Shown here piece by piece: positions 1 through 8,461 of a DNA stretch of 28,067 nt. Location of the stretch: the NCBI GenBank assembly GCA_900556665.1, contig USPX01000006.1, forward strand, positions 1 through 28,067, read 5' to 3'. The notes under the pieces were generated by a model. That model ran no database searches, was not told the origin of the DNA, and saw nothing but the letters and a program-made list of their open reading frames with translations. The DNA comes from an uncultured Eubacteriales bacterium. GTDB taxonomy: Bacteria > Bacillota_A > Clostridia > Lachnospirales > Cellulosilyticaceae. Positions within the stretch are counted from its first letter, which is position 1; the number at the start of each line of letters is the position of its first letter. The translations under genes and the position numbers were made by a program.

Positions 1-19
1 CCCATACTTATAACAATAT

Positions 20-54
20 AAAAGCCTAGCGCTCCTAGAGCTTGCTAGACTTTT
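20..54 (-). terminator. Intrinsic terminator ending the operon
   Basis: Two arms (20-30 and 44-54) pair over 11 bp with one U-G wobble. The apical part contains a second 4-bp stem (31-34 with 38-41) around a 3-nt loop. Read on the minus strand, the 3' arm ends in CTTTT and is followed by AT-rich sequence. It begins 4 bases after the stop codon of the last gene. The 5' arm starts AAAAG, so the structure could also stop transcription arriving on the plus strand. Confidence 0.8.
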
Positions 55-58
55 ATTC

Positions 59-1978
59 TTATTCGTGACAAATAGGACAATATACCATCCATTTTTCACT
101 AGTTACCTTATGATATTGTTTTTGTGGCATATCGTGTTTGATTAGTTTGTTCTTACACCCATAACAATGTGTTTTAACCCAAAAACTCTTACAATGATTG
201 CAATTATAATAATATTTTTCTTTTCCTCCTTTTGTAACGTTTACTTCTATCTGTACATTTGTACTTCCACATGCCCAACAAACATGATATTGATTTAGAA
301 ACCACTCCATACATAGACCAATCCACGTTAAAAAATAACTACTCTTATTAGGGAGCAAACAAAATCCACCTATGCGATGTCTTAACTCTCCTTCTGTTCC
401 CCAAAAAATAGCATTTTCATTTACAACACAATGCACAATATATGAACCATTTGCTTGATACGGCGTATTATATAAAGGATTAAAATATTTATCTATTGCT
501 GTTTCTTGAATATCTTTAAATAACCCACTCATTTCTGCATCATAATTATGATATTTTGCATCTAAATAAAATCTAGCTTTTGCACTGTTATATTCATATT
601 CAAAGGTATAATCTGGTCTCAAATTTTTATCTGTTAATTCTAAAGTTTTATTATATGTAAGTGTTAACTGCACCTTATTTATAGTGCCTACATTGTGTTC
701 TAATTGAACACTAAATCCATATAAACTTCTGTTTCTTTTATAATATTCTTTAACACATCTTGCAAAATTTTTAACTCTCATTTCCCATTTCTGTTCAACT
801 ACTAGTACACGAATCATCTCAAATAATGTCCAGACTTCAAATACTTCATACATTTCTTTGATACTAAGCATTCCTTCTTCAATTGTATTCTCTTCTTCGC
901 ATATATTAGCGTAGAATTCTTTTAACTTAGTATAAATATGCTTGTATCTTCTATCATGCATAAAAACCGCTGTGAGTCGTAAAACATCTTTATTATCTTG
1001 CTTATTGGCAAACGCTTTAAAAACACTGTACTTTAAATATCCTTGTATGATCTGCTTACTCTTAATCCATAGTTCATGATATTGATGATAACGATTTATT
1101 AGAGTCGTTATCCCTTCTAACTTCACATTCAGTTTTTGTCTATATTCAAAACTAGTAGTAACATTTAATGTTCTTTGAACTTCTAAACGTTCTCTCTCAT
1201 ATTTTTCTTTTTGCTTTTTGTTACTTTCATACTCTAAGTCTATTCTCTTACTAATTCTATATAAGGAAAAATAGATAATCCTATTTTCATATATATCCGT
1301 TGTTTCCATTGTTTGCTCTGCTACATAAGTTCTCTTAGCAGGATAAAGGGCTTGCTCCACAGCTAATCTGCCTGTGTGTTTTCTCAGCTTTTCTTTTTTT
1401 ACTTTCCTATATTCCTTGACTAATCCTGTTGCAGGTTCTCTATCAATAAGCTGTAGTGATAATCTTATATTTTCTAAGAACTGTTTAATATATTCTGCTT
1501 TGCTTACTTCTTTACCTTGAAAACTCATTTTTACATAAGCATCATCGCTTATAATCAATTCTTGATTAATATTTTTTATCAGCTTAATCATCTGTTCATA
1601 TTGCTCCCAACTAATAATAGCTGGTTTAATAAGTATGATTTCTGATCTATATTCTTGACCCGGATTATTTTTATTAAGTATCTGGATTTTCACAAATCCC
1701 GCATGACTTATACCCACTACTTCCTGCTGACTTCCTTGTACAAAGTAACCACTTTCAGCATCATACACTAATTCAGCCTTACTATTTGTCTCAATACATA
1801 CTTGATAATTATCATCTATTGGTTGATTTAGTATTCTGACCCCAATCTCTAAATAATTATTTTCATCATCTCTTGTATACTGATTGATATAAAGCATATC
1901 CTTATATCTTTCTTTAAGTACACAATCTATTTCATACTTATTATTTATCTTACGAAGTAGTGCTATTTGAATGTCCAT
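59..1978 (-). CDS. McrC-like DUF2357 PD-(D/E)XK nuclease with C-terminal zinc ribbons
   Basis: The 639-residue protein is the likely nuclease partner of the AAA+ protein encoded just upstream, as McrC is for McrB. The N-terminal ~200 residues are beta-rich and DUF2357-like, and a helical/coiled middle (about 230-330) follows. A McrC-style YEVFEVW stretch lies near 377-383. The nuclease core shows RPDYTF (454-459) and LDAKYH (472-477), giving candidate catalytic D456, D473 and K475. The tail carries four CxxC pairs (C567/C570, C593/C596, C605/C608, C634/C637), enough for two zinc ribbons. I chose ATG at 1978, which overlaps the previous stop as TAATG and has a GGGGTG ribosome site. A TTG start at 1993 is also open. 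The family assignment is firm on motifs, but the role here (DNA restriction, or serving the particle) is unknown. Confidence 0.82.
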   Translation of the reverse strand: MDIQIALLRKINNKYEIDCVLKERYKDMLYINQYTRDDENNYLEIGVRILNQPIDDNYQVCIETNSKAELVYDAESGYFVQGSQQEVVGISHAGFVKIQILNKNNPGQEYRSEIILIKPAIISWEQYEQMIKLIKNINQELIISDDAYVKMSFQGKEVSKAEYIKQFLENIRLSLQLIDREPATGLVKEYRKVKKEKLRKHTGRLAVEQALYPAKRTYVAEQTMETTDIYENRIIYFSLYRISKRIDLEYESNKKQKEKYERERLEVQRTLNVTTSFEYRQKLNVKLEGITTLINRYHQYHELWIKSKQIIQGYLKYSVFKAFANKQDNKDVLRLTAVFMHDRRYKHIYTKLKEFYANICEEENTIEEGMLSIKEMYEVFEVWTLFEMIRVLVVEQKWEMRVKNFARCVKEYYKRNRSLYGFSVQLEHNVGTINKVQLTLTYNKTLELTDKNLRPDYTFEYEYNSAKARFYLDAKYHNYDAEMSGLFKDIQETAIDKYFNPLYNTPYQANGSYIVHCVVNENAIFWGTEGELRHRIGGFCLLPNKSSYFLTWIGLCMEWFLNQYHVCWACGSTNVQIEVNVTKGGKEKYYYNCNHCKSFWVKTHCYGCKNKLIKHDMPQKQYHKVTSEKWMVYCPICHE

Positions 1979-3963
1979 TAATATACACCCCAAAAGCTTA
2001 GAATATTATCTTGCTCCATTGCCTCATTCATTTTTTCAATTTTAGAATTCACTTCATTAAGTGGTCTAGTTTTTACTGTATCTATAAATGCTTCCCAAGC
2101 CATAGCCGTTTTGTCCTCTTTACTTCTTATGGAAGTACTAAGCCTTGGTATCATCTTCATATAAATTATATCTTCTAAAATTGTATTTTTACTAAACTGT
2201 TCTAAATCGAATACATCTCTGTATCCCTGAGAATTTTTTATGTACTGTTTAATATGTTGCATTCCTCTATGATTTAAGCTGGCATTCATTACTTCAAAAT
2301 GCTTATTTGCTAAATTAATCTCTGATATTATAGCGTTAGCATTTGAATCTTCTAGTGTATCTTCAAACTCAATAATTTTGTTTTTATTAATTTCACTCTT
2401 AGTAAATTCATTTATCGTAACATATTGTTGTTCCACTTCTTGTCTTGGCTCTACCCTCGCCTCTTTATCTTGTAAAATCTCTATAATGAAACTTCTATCA
2501 ATAACTTTAGGACTAATGCTTTTAGTTGTTTGATCTACATTTAATGTTCCTATAAATCTTACATTCTCAGGAATTGTGAATTTGGCTGGATATTTCTCAA
2601 TCAGCTTAATCTTCGTTTTCAACTTCTGAACTTCTCCTGGATATTGCTTATCATTATCCTCACACCACTTTTTGATTTCTGGTAATTCTAAACACATATC
2701 CTGCGCTTCCATTAAGCTTATAGTTTCTCCTATTTCTTTTATTAAGTCATCATAAATTTCCTGACTATATAATTCGATACTTGGTGTTTCACTACGTTCT
2801 TCCATCTTACTTAGAAACTCTGCAAAATAATACTCTATATGTGCTAAATTCATTTCATCTAAGCATATTAAGTAAATCTTATCAGCATTCTCTTTTTTCT
2901 TAGCTTCTACAAGTGCATCTAAAAATGGTGTTGCTACATATGCTTTTTCTATAGGATTATAAAATCCTAATAAGTCTTCACTATCTGTCCAATTTGGCTT
3001 TACTGCAATAATTTTGGCTACACCATTAAATGCCTTTGCAAATGCTCTTACAATACTTGTTTTACCTGTTCCCGATGGTCCTGTTAGCACAACTAATTCT
3101 TTACATTGTAACGCTAACAAAAATCTCCTAATAATAGCATCATTATAAGCAAGCTTTTCATTGTTACGTACATAGTTCCTTACATAATCATATAGCTGTG
3201 TATATCCCCCTTTAAAATATGGGAATTTATCTTCTTTAATCACTTGTGGCTCTTGAAACTCTGAAAGACCAAAATAAGCTAATTTTGCTTTTAAACGTTC
3301 TAATTCTTGCTTTTCTTCTTTTAGTCTATCTGCTTCTATTTTAAGCTTATTTTCTTCTTCCTTAAGGCTATTTTTTTGATTTTCAATCCACTTTTTAGCC
3401 TCTTCTTTTTGAGCTTCTAATTCTCCTATTTCTTTCTTCCGCCATTCTGCTTGCTCTACTAATTCAGCGTTTATGTTTTCTATTTTTCTTTTATACTCTT
3501 CCATTAGTAGAATTTCCAACTCTTCAGGTGTTGTTTCATTAATATGGTATTCTATTTCTTGGTTATTAAAATTAACATCAAACGCTTTTAATATTCTATT
3601 ATAATCATTAAAAATCTTTACGCTTTTACTATCTACTTGAATAATACTATTGCTAGATTTAACTACAGCTAATTCAAATCTAAAGCAAATCAAATCCCCT
3701 TTCTTAAGATTCATTCTTACTGATTCTTTTAGATTATCTATTTTACAATAGATCGCCCAAGGTTTACCATCTAATAAATAATGGTTATTAACATTTGCAG
3801 TTTCCACTAAAGTTACAAATGTAAACTCGTTCTTTCCTACCTTACTCTCTAATCTTCGTCCTACACGTCCTAAAACATATTTTCCTTTGAAAATTTCTCT
3901 TTCTAAATACTCTATCTTTAATTCATCTGGCTGCTCATTAATTATCTCACTCTTATACTCCAT
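1978..3963 (-). CDS. McrB-type AAA+ ATPase/GTPase with N-terminal coiled coil
   Basis: The 661-residue protein has a beta-rich, possibly OB-like N-terminal domain (about 20-120) and a charged coiled coil (about 150-230). The AAA+ module shows Walker A GPSGTGKT (295-302), Walker B LICLDEMNLA (365-374) and a sensor-1-like GTLNVDQTT (472-480). SPKVIDRSFIIE follows, with R490 the candidate arginine finger. DEMNLA and the KVIDRSF segment are typical of the McrB/AAA_5 branch, not of ClpV. A strong AGGAGGGG site precedes the ATG. The gene shares one base with the DUF2357 nuclease gene, so the two are translationally coupled. An McrB-like hexamer normally drives its McrC nuclease. In this operon it could also be a remodelling motor, which is inference. 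Confidence 0.87.
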   Translation of the reverse strand: MEYKSEIINEQPDELKIEYLEREIFKGKYVLGRVGRRLESKVGKNEFTFVTLVETANVNNHYLLDGKPWAIYCKIDNLKESVRMNLKKGDLICFRFELAVVKSSNSIIQVDSKSVKIFNDYNRILKAFDVNFNNQEIEYHINETTPEELEILLMEEYKRKIENINAELVEQAEWRKKEIGELEAQKEEAKKWIENQKNSLKEEENKLKIEADRLKEEKQELERLKAKLAYFGLSEFQEPQVIKEDKFPYFKGGYTQLYDYVRNYVRNNEKLAYNDAIIRRFLLALQCKELVVLTGPSGTGKTSIVRAFAKAFNGVAKIIAVKPNWTDSEDLLGFYNPIEKAYVATPFLDALVEAKKKENADKIYLICLDEMNLAHIEYYFAEFLSKMEERSETPSIELYSQEIYDDLIKEIGETISLMEAQDMCLELPEIKKWCEDNDKQYPGEVQKLKTKIKLIEKYPAKFTIPENVRFIGTLNVDQTTKSISPKVIDRSFIIEILQDKEARVEPRQEVEQQYVTINEFTKSEINKNKIIEFEDTLEDSNANAIISEINLANKHFEVMNASLNHRGMQHIKQYIKNSQGYRDVFDLEQFSKNTILEDIIYMKMIPRLSTSIRSKEDKTAMAWEAFIDTVKTRPLNEVNSKIEKMNEAMEQDNILSFWGVY

Positions 3964-4006
3964 ATTTCCCCTCCTAACTATATTTATATTCCTATAATTT
4001 TCCTAC

Positions 4007-6838
4007 CTATTTACTAAGCTCTAATCTTACAATCTCACTTAATACTTTTCCATCTGCAATGCTTTCTTCAGTAGCCACTGCATATTCAATAGCAGATGGT
4101 GCCACAGCTCTAATATAAACATCTGCATCTGGATTAACTTCTGTAATTCTACATAGTTTTTTGCTTACTTCTTTAATTGGCAACTGATTTGTATGTGCTT
4201 CTGGTAAGTTTGTATAATAAATTTCAAAGTCTTCTTCCCCTGCATCAATGAAAGACACCCATTTACCATATGATATATCTCGATCAAGGATTACTTGGAA
4301 TTTCTTCTTCCCATTATAACCAATATAGAAATTAAACTTAACTTCCTCATTTGATTTCTTCTCAGAAACAACTTTGATTCTAGAACCAGGTCTACATTCA
4401 ATTAATCCATATGCTACCCCTGTTTTTCCTGTTGGTTTTGTAAAGTCATCTTCACTTACTGGTAATTCTCTTTCTCTTTGTATTTCTAACGCTTCAGGTG
4501 TTCCTAATGGTGGATACATTACAAACTTTTCACAAATATCACCTGTATAATCTTCTATATACGCATTAAATAACTCTGTAACCACTTTAGCCTTACTTGA
4601 GTTTCCAGCTAAGAAAATATTGATTTCCTTCATACCTTCAGCTATTTCTCCATCAAAAGCTACTTTAAGGGCTTCAAAGAAATTTTTAACACCTTTCTCA
4701 ATTCTATCTTTAAGAATACCTAATAACTTTTCAACCTCTATATCTAATCTAAAACCTGGTTTCATCTCACCTGATTTATCAAAGAGTTGCACCTTTACAA
4801 ACGCATTCTCATATAACTTCTCATAACCTTCATGCTGCTCCCATAATGGTCTTAATTCTTCCATGAGCTGCTTTGTATTTAATCTTGCTTCTTGTGATTC
4901 ACTAATTAAGGCCTCATTGCCTGGAAATGCTTTGCATTCAACTGGCTTATAGAAAGCTATTTTGTTTTCTAATAGCTTATCTTGATTATCTTTAAATACT
5001 TCGAAAGCTAAGAGTTCTAATAAATTTTCTCCTCCTAAATACTGATCACCACCTGCTCCAAAATGATTAATGATATAATCATAGCGTCTATCACGTGGTC
5101 CAGCACCATGCCAAATTCCGAAGTCAAAGTCTGTTGTGCCTCCCCCAAAGTCAAAGATACCGTAGTATACATCTTCTTTTTCCTCAGGTTCAAATCCATA
5201 TTCTTGTAGTGCACAAATCGCATAAGCTGCAGGCTCACTAGCGCCCTGTAACACTCTAAATTGATCCATACATGCTTCATCATTAATAACTTCTAATGGT
5301 AATGACTTTTTAAGCCCCTTGTAAAAACTATCAATAATCTTTTCTCTTACTGCATTTTCATAAGTTACAGGGAATGATAATGTATAGTTAAGGTAAATTC
5401 CCTTGTACATATTATTAATAAATAATCCTAGATAATAAGCGTATAATTCAATAGGATTAAAATCACCTTCTTTAATATCTACAAATGTTGAAAGTACTTT
5501 TTCATTACCTACTTTATCTCTTATTCGAATTTGTCTCAATTTATCATTTGTCCATTGTTTTAAGTCATTGAAATGGGCATAATAGTCATCACTTTTTTTA
5601 GCATTGGCTAAACTACCTGCTGCTGTATGAGAAATCGTAAGGTCTTCCCACTTTGTATAAGGTCTGCCAGCTCTTGCATTATAGTCTTTCATGAAATCTT
5701 CTATGTTTCTAAATTCCATAACCGTTGGATTTTCATAGTCTTTTTTATCAACCTTTTTAGTGAAATCACCACATCCAATACGCATAAGCTGTGTATAATC
5801 ATCGCCATCTTGATAAACAACTACTGTACTTTTGGTTCCAAAATCAATACCGACTATGCCATCTTCTCTTACATCTGCTAAAGGATTACGGCATACAAAT
5901 GCTGTATCTGTTTGAATTTTGGTCTTTGTAGTATCTTCTATGTTCCATAAATCCCAATGCCCTAGATTAGGGTCTTCTAAACGTTTAATATCATAAGGCT
6001 CTATTTGTGCTCTAACTGTATCACATTCTAAATATCCCTTTAATAACTTGGCTTTTATTTCATCCGTAAGTGTAATTTGCTCTTTTGTTAAAGCCTCTAC
6101 TATCTCTTTTCGTTCAAAAGAAATACCATTTAACTCTGTATATTCTCCACTTCTCACAAGACTTGTTAAGATTGGTGTTGGAATAATCTTATCTTCTGTG
6201 ATTACAATATAGTTCTGATTATATAATTCCTTAACCTTATTTAGTAAAATACTATTTTCATTACTTAATTCATTTGGTATCCAGCCGTACCTAACAAATG
6301 TCTCAAATAGCGAATCTGCTTCTTGTATATCTCTTACAAGAATTTTTATAGTATCTTTATGTGCTGTTGTCCAACCTAAACTACTACTACTATCGCCATC
6401 TCTTATGTCTAAATAACCTACATTTCCATTTACTGTACAAGCCATTAAAGAATACTGCGAACCTAAATAATTGTCATTTACATTTACAATTTTGTCCTCT
6501 TTAATTAATGGATTTTTTTTCTTTTGTGTATAAAATAACTTTTTAGCTTCTGTTACATTCATTAAGCGCCCGCTATAACCAGCAAAGTTATATACGTTTC
6601 CTTCTCGTGTACATGTTCTTCTCGTAGAGTCAGCTATTACAAATTTAGAACCTTTAACATAGTATATTTCTTTATTTCTAATTTGGATCCAATCAGCTTC
6701 TGTAATCTTATTAAATTCTTCTATTAACCCATCAAATTTGCTTATTGCCTGATTTATTTGTTTATCTGTATAAGCTACTACTATCTCATCTAGTATTTGA
6801 TTGCTTACTAAAATATCATTTGTACTTCTTGTATCCAT
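4007..6838 (-). CDS. Large divergent Hsp70/actin-fold ATPase (Hsp70 no. 5)
   Basis: The 943-residue protein has about 320 residues of unrecognised sequence before the ATPase core. The core shows phosphate-1 GIDFGTKSTVV (330-340), an EPAAY connect-like segment (535-539), phosphate-2 FDFGGGTTD (562-570) and an adenosine-like LAGNSSKAK (743-751). NBD-like residues are split by long insertions. The C-terminal ~120 residues are beta-rich and could be a small substrate-binding domain, but no typical helical lid is visible. The gene starts 2 bases after the GrpE-like gene upstream, with GAGGG as ribosome site, so the pair is probably a matched ATPase and exchange factor. Length and insertions set it apart from housekeeping DnaK (about 600-640 residues). 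Its substrate is unknown. Confidence 0.8.
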   Translation of the reverse strand: MDTRSTNDILVSNQILDEIVVAYTDKQINQAISKFDGLIEEFNKITEADWIQIRNKEIYYVKGSKFVIADSTRRTCTREGNVYNFAGYSGRLMNVTEAKKLFYTQKKKNPLIKEDKIVNVNDNYLGSQYSLMACTVNGNVGYLDIRDGDSSSSLGWTTAHKDTIKILVRDIQEADSLFETFVRYGWIPNELSNENSILLNKVKELYNQNYIVITEDKIIPTPILTSLVRSGEYTELNGISFERKEIVEALTKEQITLTDEIKAKLLKGYLECDTVRAQIEPYDIKRLEDPNLGHWDLWNIEDTTKTKIQTDTAFVCRNPLADVREDGIVGIDFGTKSTVVVYQDGDDYTQLMRIGCGDFTKKVDKKDYENPTVMEFRNIEDFMKDYNARAGRPYTKWEDLTISHTAAGSLANAKKSDDYYAHFNDLKQWTNDKLRQIRIRDKVGNEKVLSTFVDIKEGDFNPIELYAYYLGLFINNMYKGIYLNYTLSFPVTYENAVREKIIDSFYKGLKKSLPLEVINDEACMDQFRVLQGASEPAAYAICALQEYGFEPEEKEDVYYGIFDFGGGTTDFDFGIWHGAGPRDRRYDYIINHFGAGGDQYLGGENLLELLAFEVFKDNQDKLLENKIAFYKPVECKAFPGNEALISESQEARLNTKQLMEELRPLWEQHEGYEKLYENAFVKVQLFDKSGEMKPGFRLDIEVEKLLGILKDRIEKGVKNFFEALKVAFDGEIAEGMKEINIFLAGNSSKAKVVTELFNAYIEDYTGDICEKFVMYPPLGTPEALEIQRERELPVSEDDFTKPTGKTGVAYGLIECRPGSRIKVVSEKKSNEEVKFNFYIGYNGKKKFQVILDRDISYGKWVSFIDAGEEDFEIYYTNLPEAHTNQLPIKEVSKKLCRITEVNPDADVYIRAVAPSAIEYAVATEESIADGKVLSEIVRLELSK

Positions 6839-6840
6839 AT

Positions 6841-7593
6841 CTATACCCTCACAATTGATTTTTTTATAATTTTATCTGTTCTTTTATTTTTATAGCCTTT
6901 AAGCAATACTTCTGAAATGTTACCTGCTACTAAACTTTTACTTCCTCGTGAATGAAGTTCTTCATCTAATACATCGCCTTCTTGTACTGTCAGCAGGGTA
7001 TATAAGTCATTCACTTGATTGTAACTTTCAAAGAAGTAGTTAAATAAGTCCATTAAACATTTCAGCTCTTCTTGGCTATAACTATCTAACTTGTGACTTA
7101 TGTACTCCCAAATTGAATTCAGGTTATCCCACTGCGTACCAGAACATAAAAATGTTTCTATACTATCTGTTTTGATAACTAATTCCAAGTTCTTACGAAT
7201 CTTCTCATCTAATGCCATGTATGAATTATAATGGTATTCTAATGCATTATATTTATCAGCATATGCAGCATTTTTACTATTTAATTCTTTGACCTTGTCT
7301 CCTTGCACTTCATATTTCTCTAAGATCTCTGCCTTTTCATTTTCTAATCTTTCTTCGACTTTCTCTAATGCTTTAACTTTATTATTTAATTCTCTAATCT
7401 CATCTTCTAATGCTGTATTTGTTTGCTTTAACCTTCTAATCTCATTTTCTAATACTACATTTGTTGGCACTTTTTCTAACATCTGTTGAGGATGTTTTCC
7501 CTCGTGTTGCCCTATTTTATCGCGAATGTATTTCACGACTTCTTTATCTTCTAAAGCTTGATAAAGCATACTAATAAATTCTTTAATTTCCAC
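6841..7593 (-). CDS. Coiled-coil protein with GrpE-like C-terminus
   Basis: The 250-residue protein starts with GTG, supported by GGGAGGG just upstream. A strong coiled coil spans about 45-115, a helical segment follows, and the last ~50 residues resemble the GrpE beta domain. There ISEVLLKGYKNK (226-237) and KIIKKSIVRV (241-250) match the GrpE pattern of EVL-x-KGY followed by a basic strand ending in V-x-V. Coiled coil, helical part and beta tail occur in the GrpE order. The neighbouring genes encode Hsp70-like ATPases, so a nucleotide-exchange role is a sensible inference. The similarity is only at pattern level, and a generic scaffold is the main alternative. Confidence 0.68.
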   Translation of the reverse strand: MEIKEFISMLYQALEDKEVVKYIRDKIGQHEGKHPQQMLEKVPTNVVLENEIRRLKQTNTALEDEIRELNNKVKALEKVEERLENEKAEILEKYEVQGDKVKELNSKNAAYADKYNALEYHYNSYMALDEKIRKNLELVIKTDSIETFLCSGTQWDNLNSIWEYISHKLDSYSQEELKCLMDLFNYFFESYNQVNDLYTLLTVQEGDVLDEELHSRGSKSLVAGNISEVLLKGYKNKRTDKIIKKSIVRV

Positions 7594-7614
7594 GATACCC
7601 TCCCAAATTTTTTA

Positions 7615-7642
7615 AAGGAGTGTCATAGATAAGACACTCCTT
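7615..7642 (-). other. Intercistronic 10-bp perfect hairpin
   Basis: A perfect 10-bp inverted repeat (7615-7624 with 7633-7642) has an 8-nt loop and starts 5 bases past the stop of the upstream gene. On the minus strand it is followed by TTTAAAAAATTT, not a run of T, so it is at best a weak terminator. An mRNA-processing or 3'-stabilising hairpin inside the operon is more likely. It lies in the longest gap (54 bp) of the chaperone block. Confidence 0.6.
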
Positions 7643-7647
7643 ATATT

Positions 7648-8451
7648 TTATATCAGACCTGGTTTTACCTTTCTCACGTTACCACTTACAACTTTCTCCT
7701 GTGGAGCATTTATAGTAGTCACTTCGTATGGTTTATAAACCGCCTCTATAAGCTTTCTCATTACATCTTTTCGATCTGTCATATCAGGCTTCTTACCTAT
7801 TACTGTCTCAATGTAATACCCTAACCATTCATAACTTACAACTTCCTTTTCAAAGATTGCATTTAATAAAATCATATCCATTGGATGTTGCCCAGTTTTA
7901 GTCATAAGTTTTTTCTTAATTAACTCAAAGTATTCAGGTACAAAGGTCGCCTGCTTCTTAAAAGCATACTTTACCTCTGAAACATCAAAATAACTTAAGT
8001 GATTTACCTGCTCTAATTCATCTGCTAATACCAAATGTCTTGAACTAGTATGTAAGAAGCTTCCTAAAACAAAGTCATTGCTGCTCACTTCTTCTCTAGT
8101 ACTTACAGAAAGAGTTAAGCTTTCTTCTTCTATTCCTTCACATAGAGTTACTTTTTCTTGATCTTTTAAAATGAGCACATACTCTTTTTCCATAATAAGC
8201 GTCTCTAAATAAGGTGTAAGAAGGATATCTTCTGTTAAAAAGTAATACTTCCCATTATGTTTCAAAATCCCTTTACTTAAAACACTTTGTCCTAACGCAT
8301 TATTGGCTATCTTGATTCCACTGATAATACCATCTGAGTAATCTGTATATGTAAGCTCTAGCATTACTTTTGGAAATTGTTCCATCTCCTCTAGCATCGC
8401 TTTAGTTAATAAACTTCCTTTATTAAAAGTAATGATTTTTCTACTGGCCAT
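7648..8451 (-). CDS. Unrecognised two-part protein of the chaperone block
   Basis: I do not recognise this 267-residue protein. Residues 1-150 are beta-rich; a segment with SDGIISGIKI, then GILKHNGKYYFL, loosely recalls the N-terminal folds of phage baseplate or fibre attachment proteins. Residues 150-245 look helical and the tail is basic (NVRKVKPGLI). No signal peptide, membrane segment or catalytic motif is evident. ATG is preceded by AAGGAGAG and lies 10 bases after the Hsp70-like gene upstream. Its place between two divergent Hsp70-like genes suggests it is a partner or client of one of them, for example a particle part held by the chaperone. That is inference. Confidence 0.7.
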   Translation of the reverse strand: MASRKIITFNKGSLLTKAMLEEMEQFPKVMLELTYTDYSDGIISGIKIANNALGQSVLSKGILKHNGKYYFLTEDILLTPYLETLIMEKEYVLILKDQEKVTLCEGIEEESLTLSVSTREEVSSNDFVLGSFLHTSSRHLVLADELEQVNHLSYFDVSEVKYAFKKQATFVPEYFELIKKKLMTKTGQHPMDMILLNAIFEKEVVSYEWLGYYIETVIGKKPDMTDRKDVMRKLIEAVYKPYEVTTINAPQEKVVSGNVRKVKPGLI

Positions 8452-8461
8452 CTTACTCTCC

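Noticed and set aside
1978..3963. ClpV-type T6SS motor
   Set aside because: Only one AAA+ module with an McrB-like DEMNLA and KVIDRSF; no double ATPase or Clp N-domain.
5035..5283. Minus-strand 82-residue frame inside the 943-residue ATPase gene
   Set aside because: Out-of-frame shadow within a strong coding region; no ribosome site or recognisable protein.
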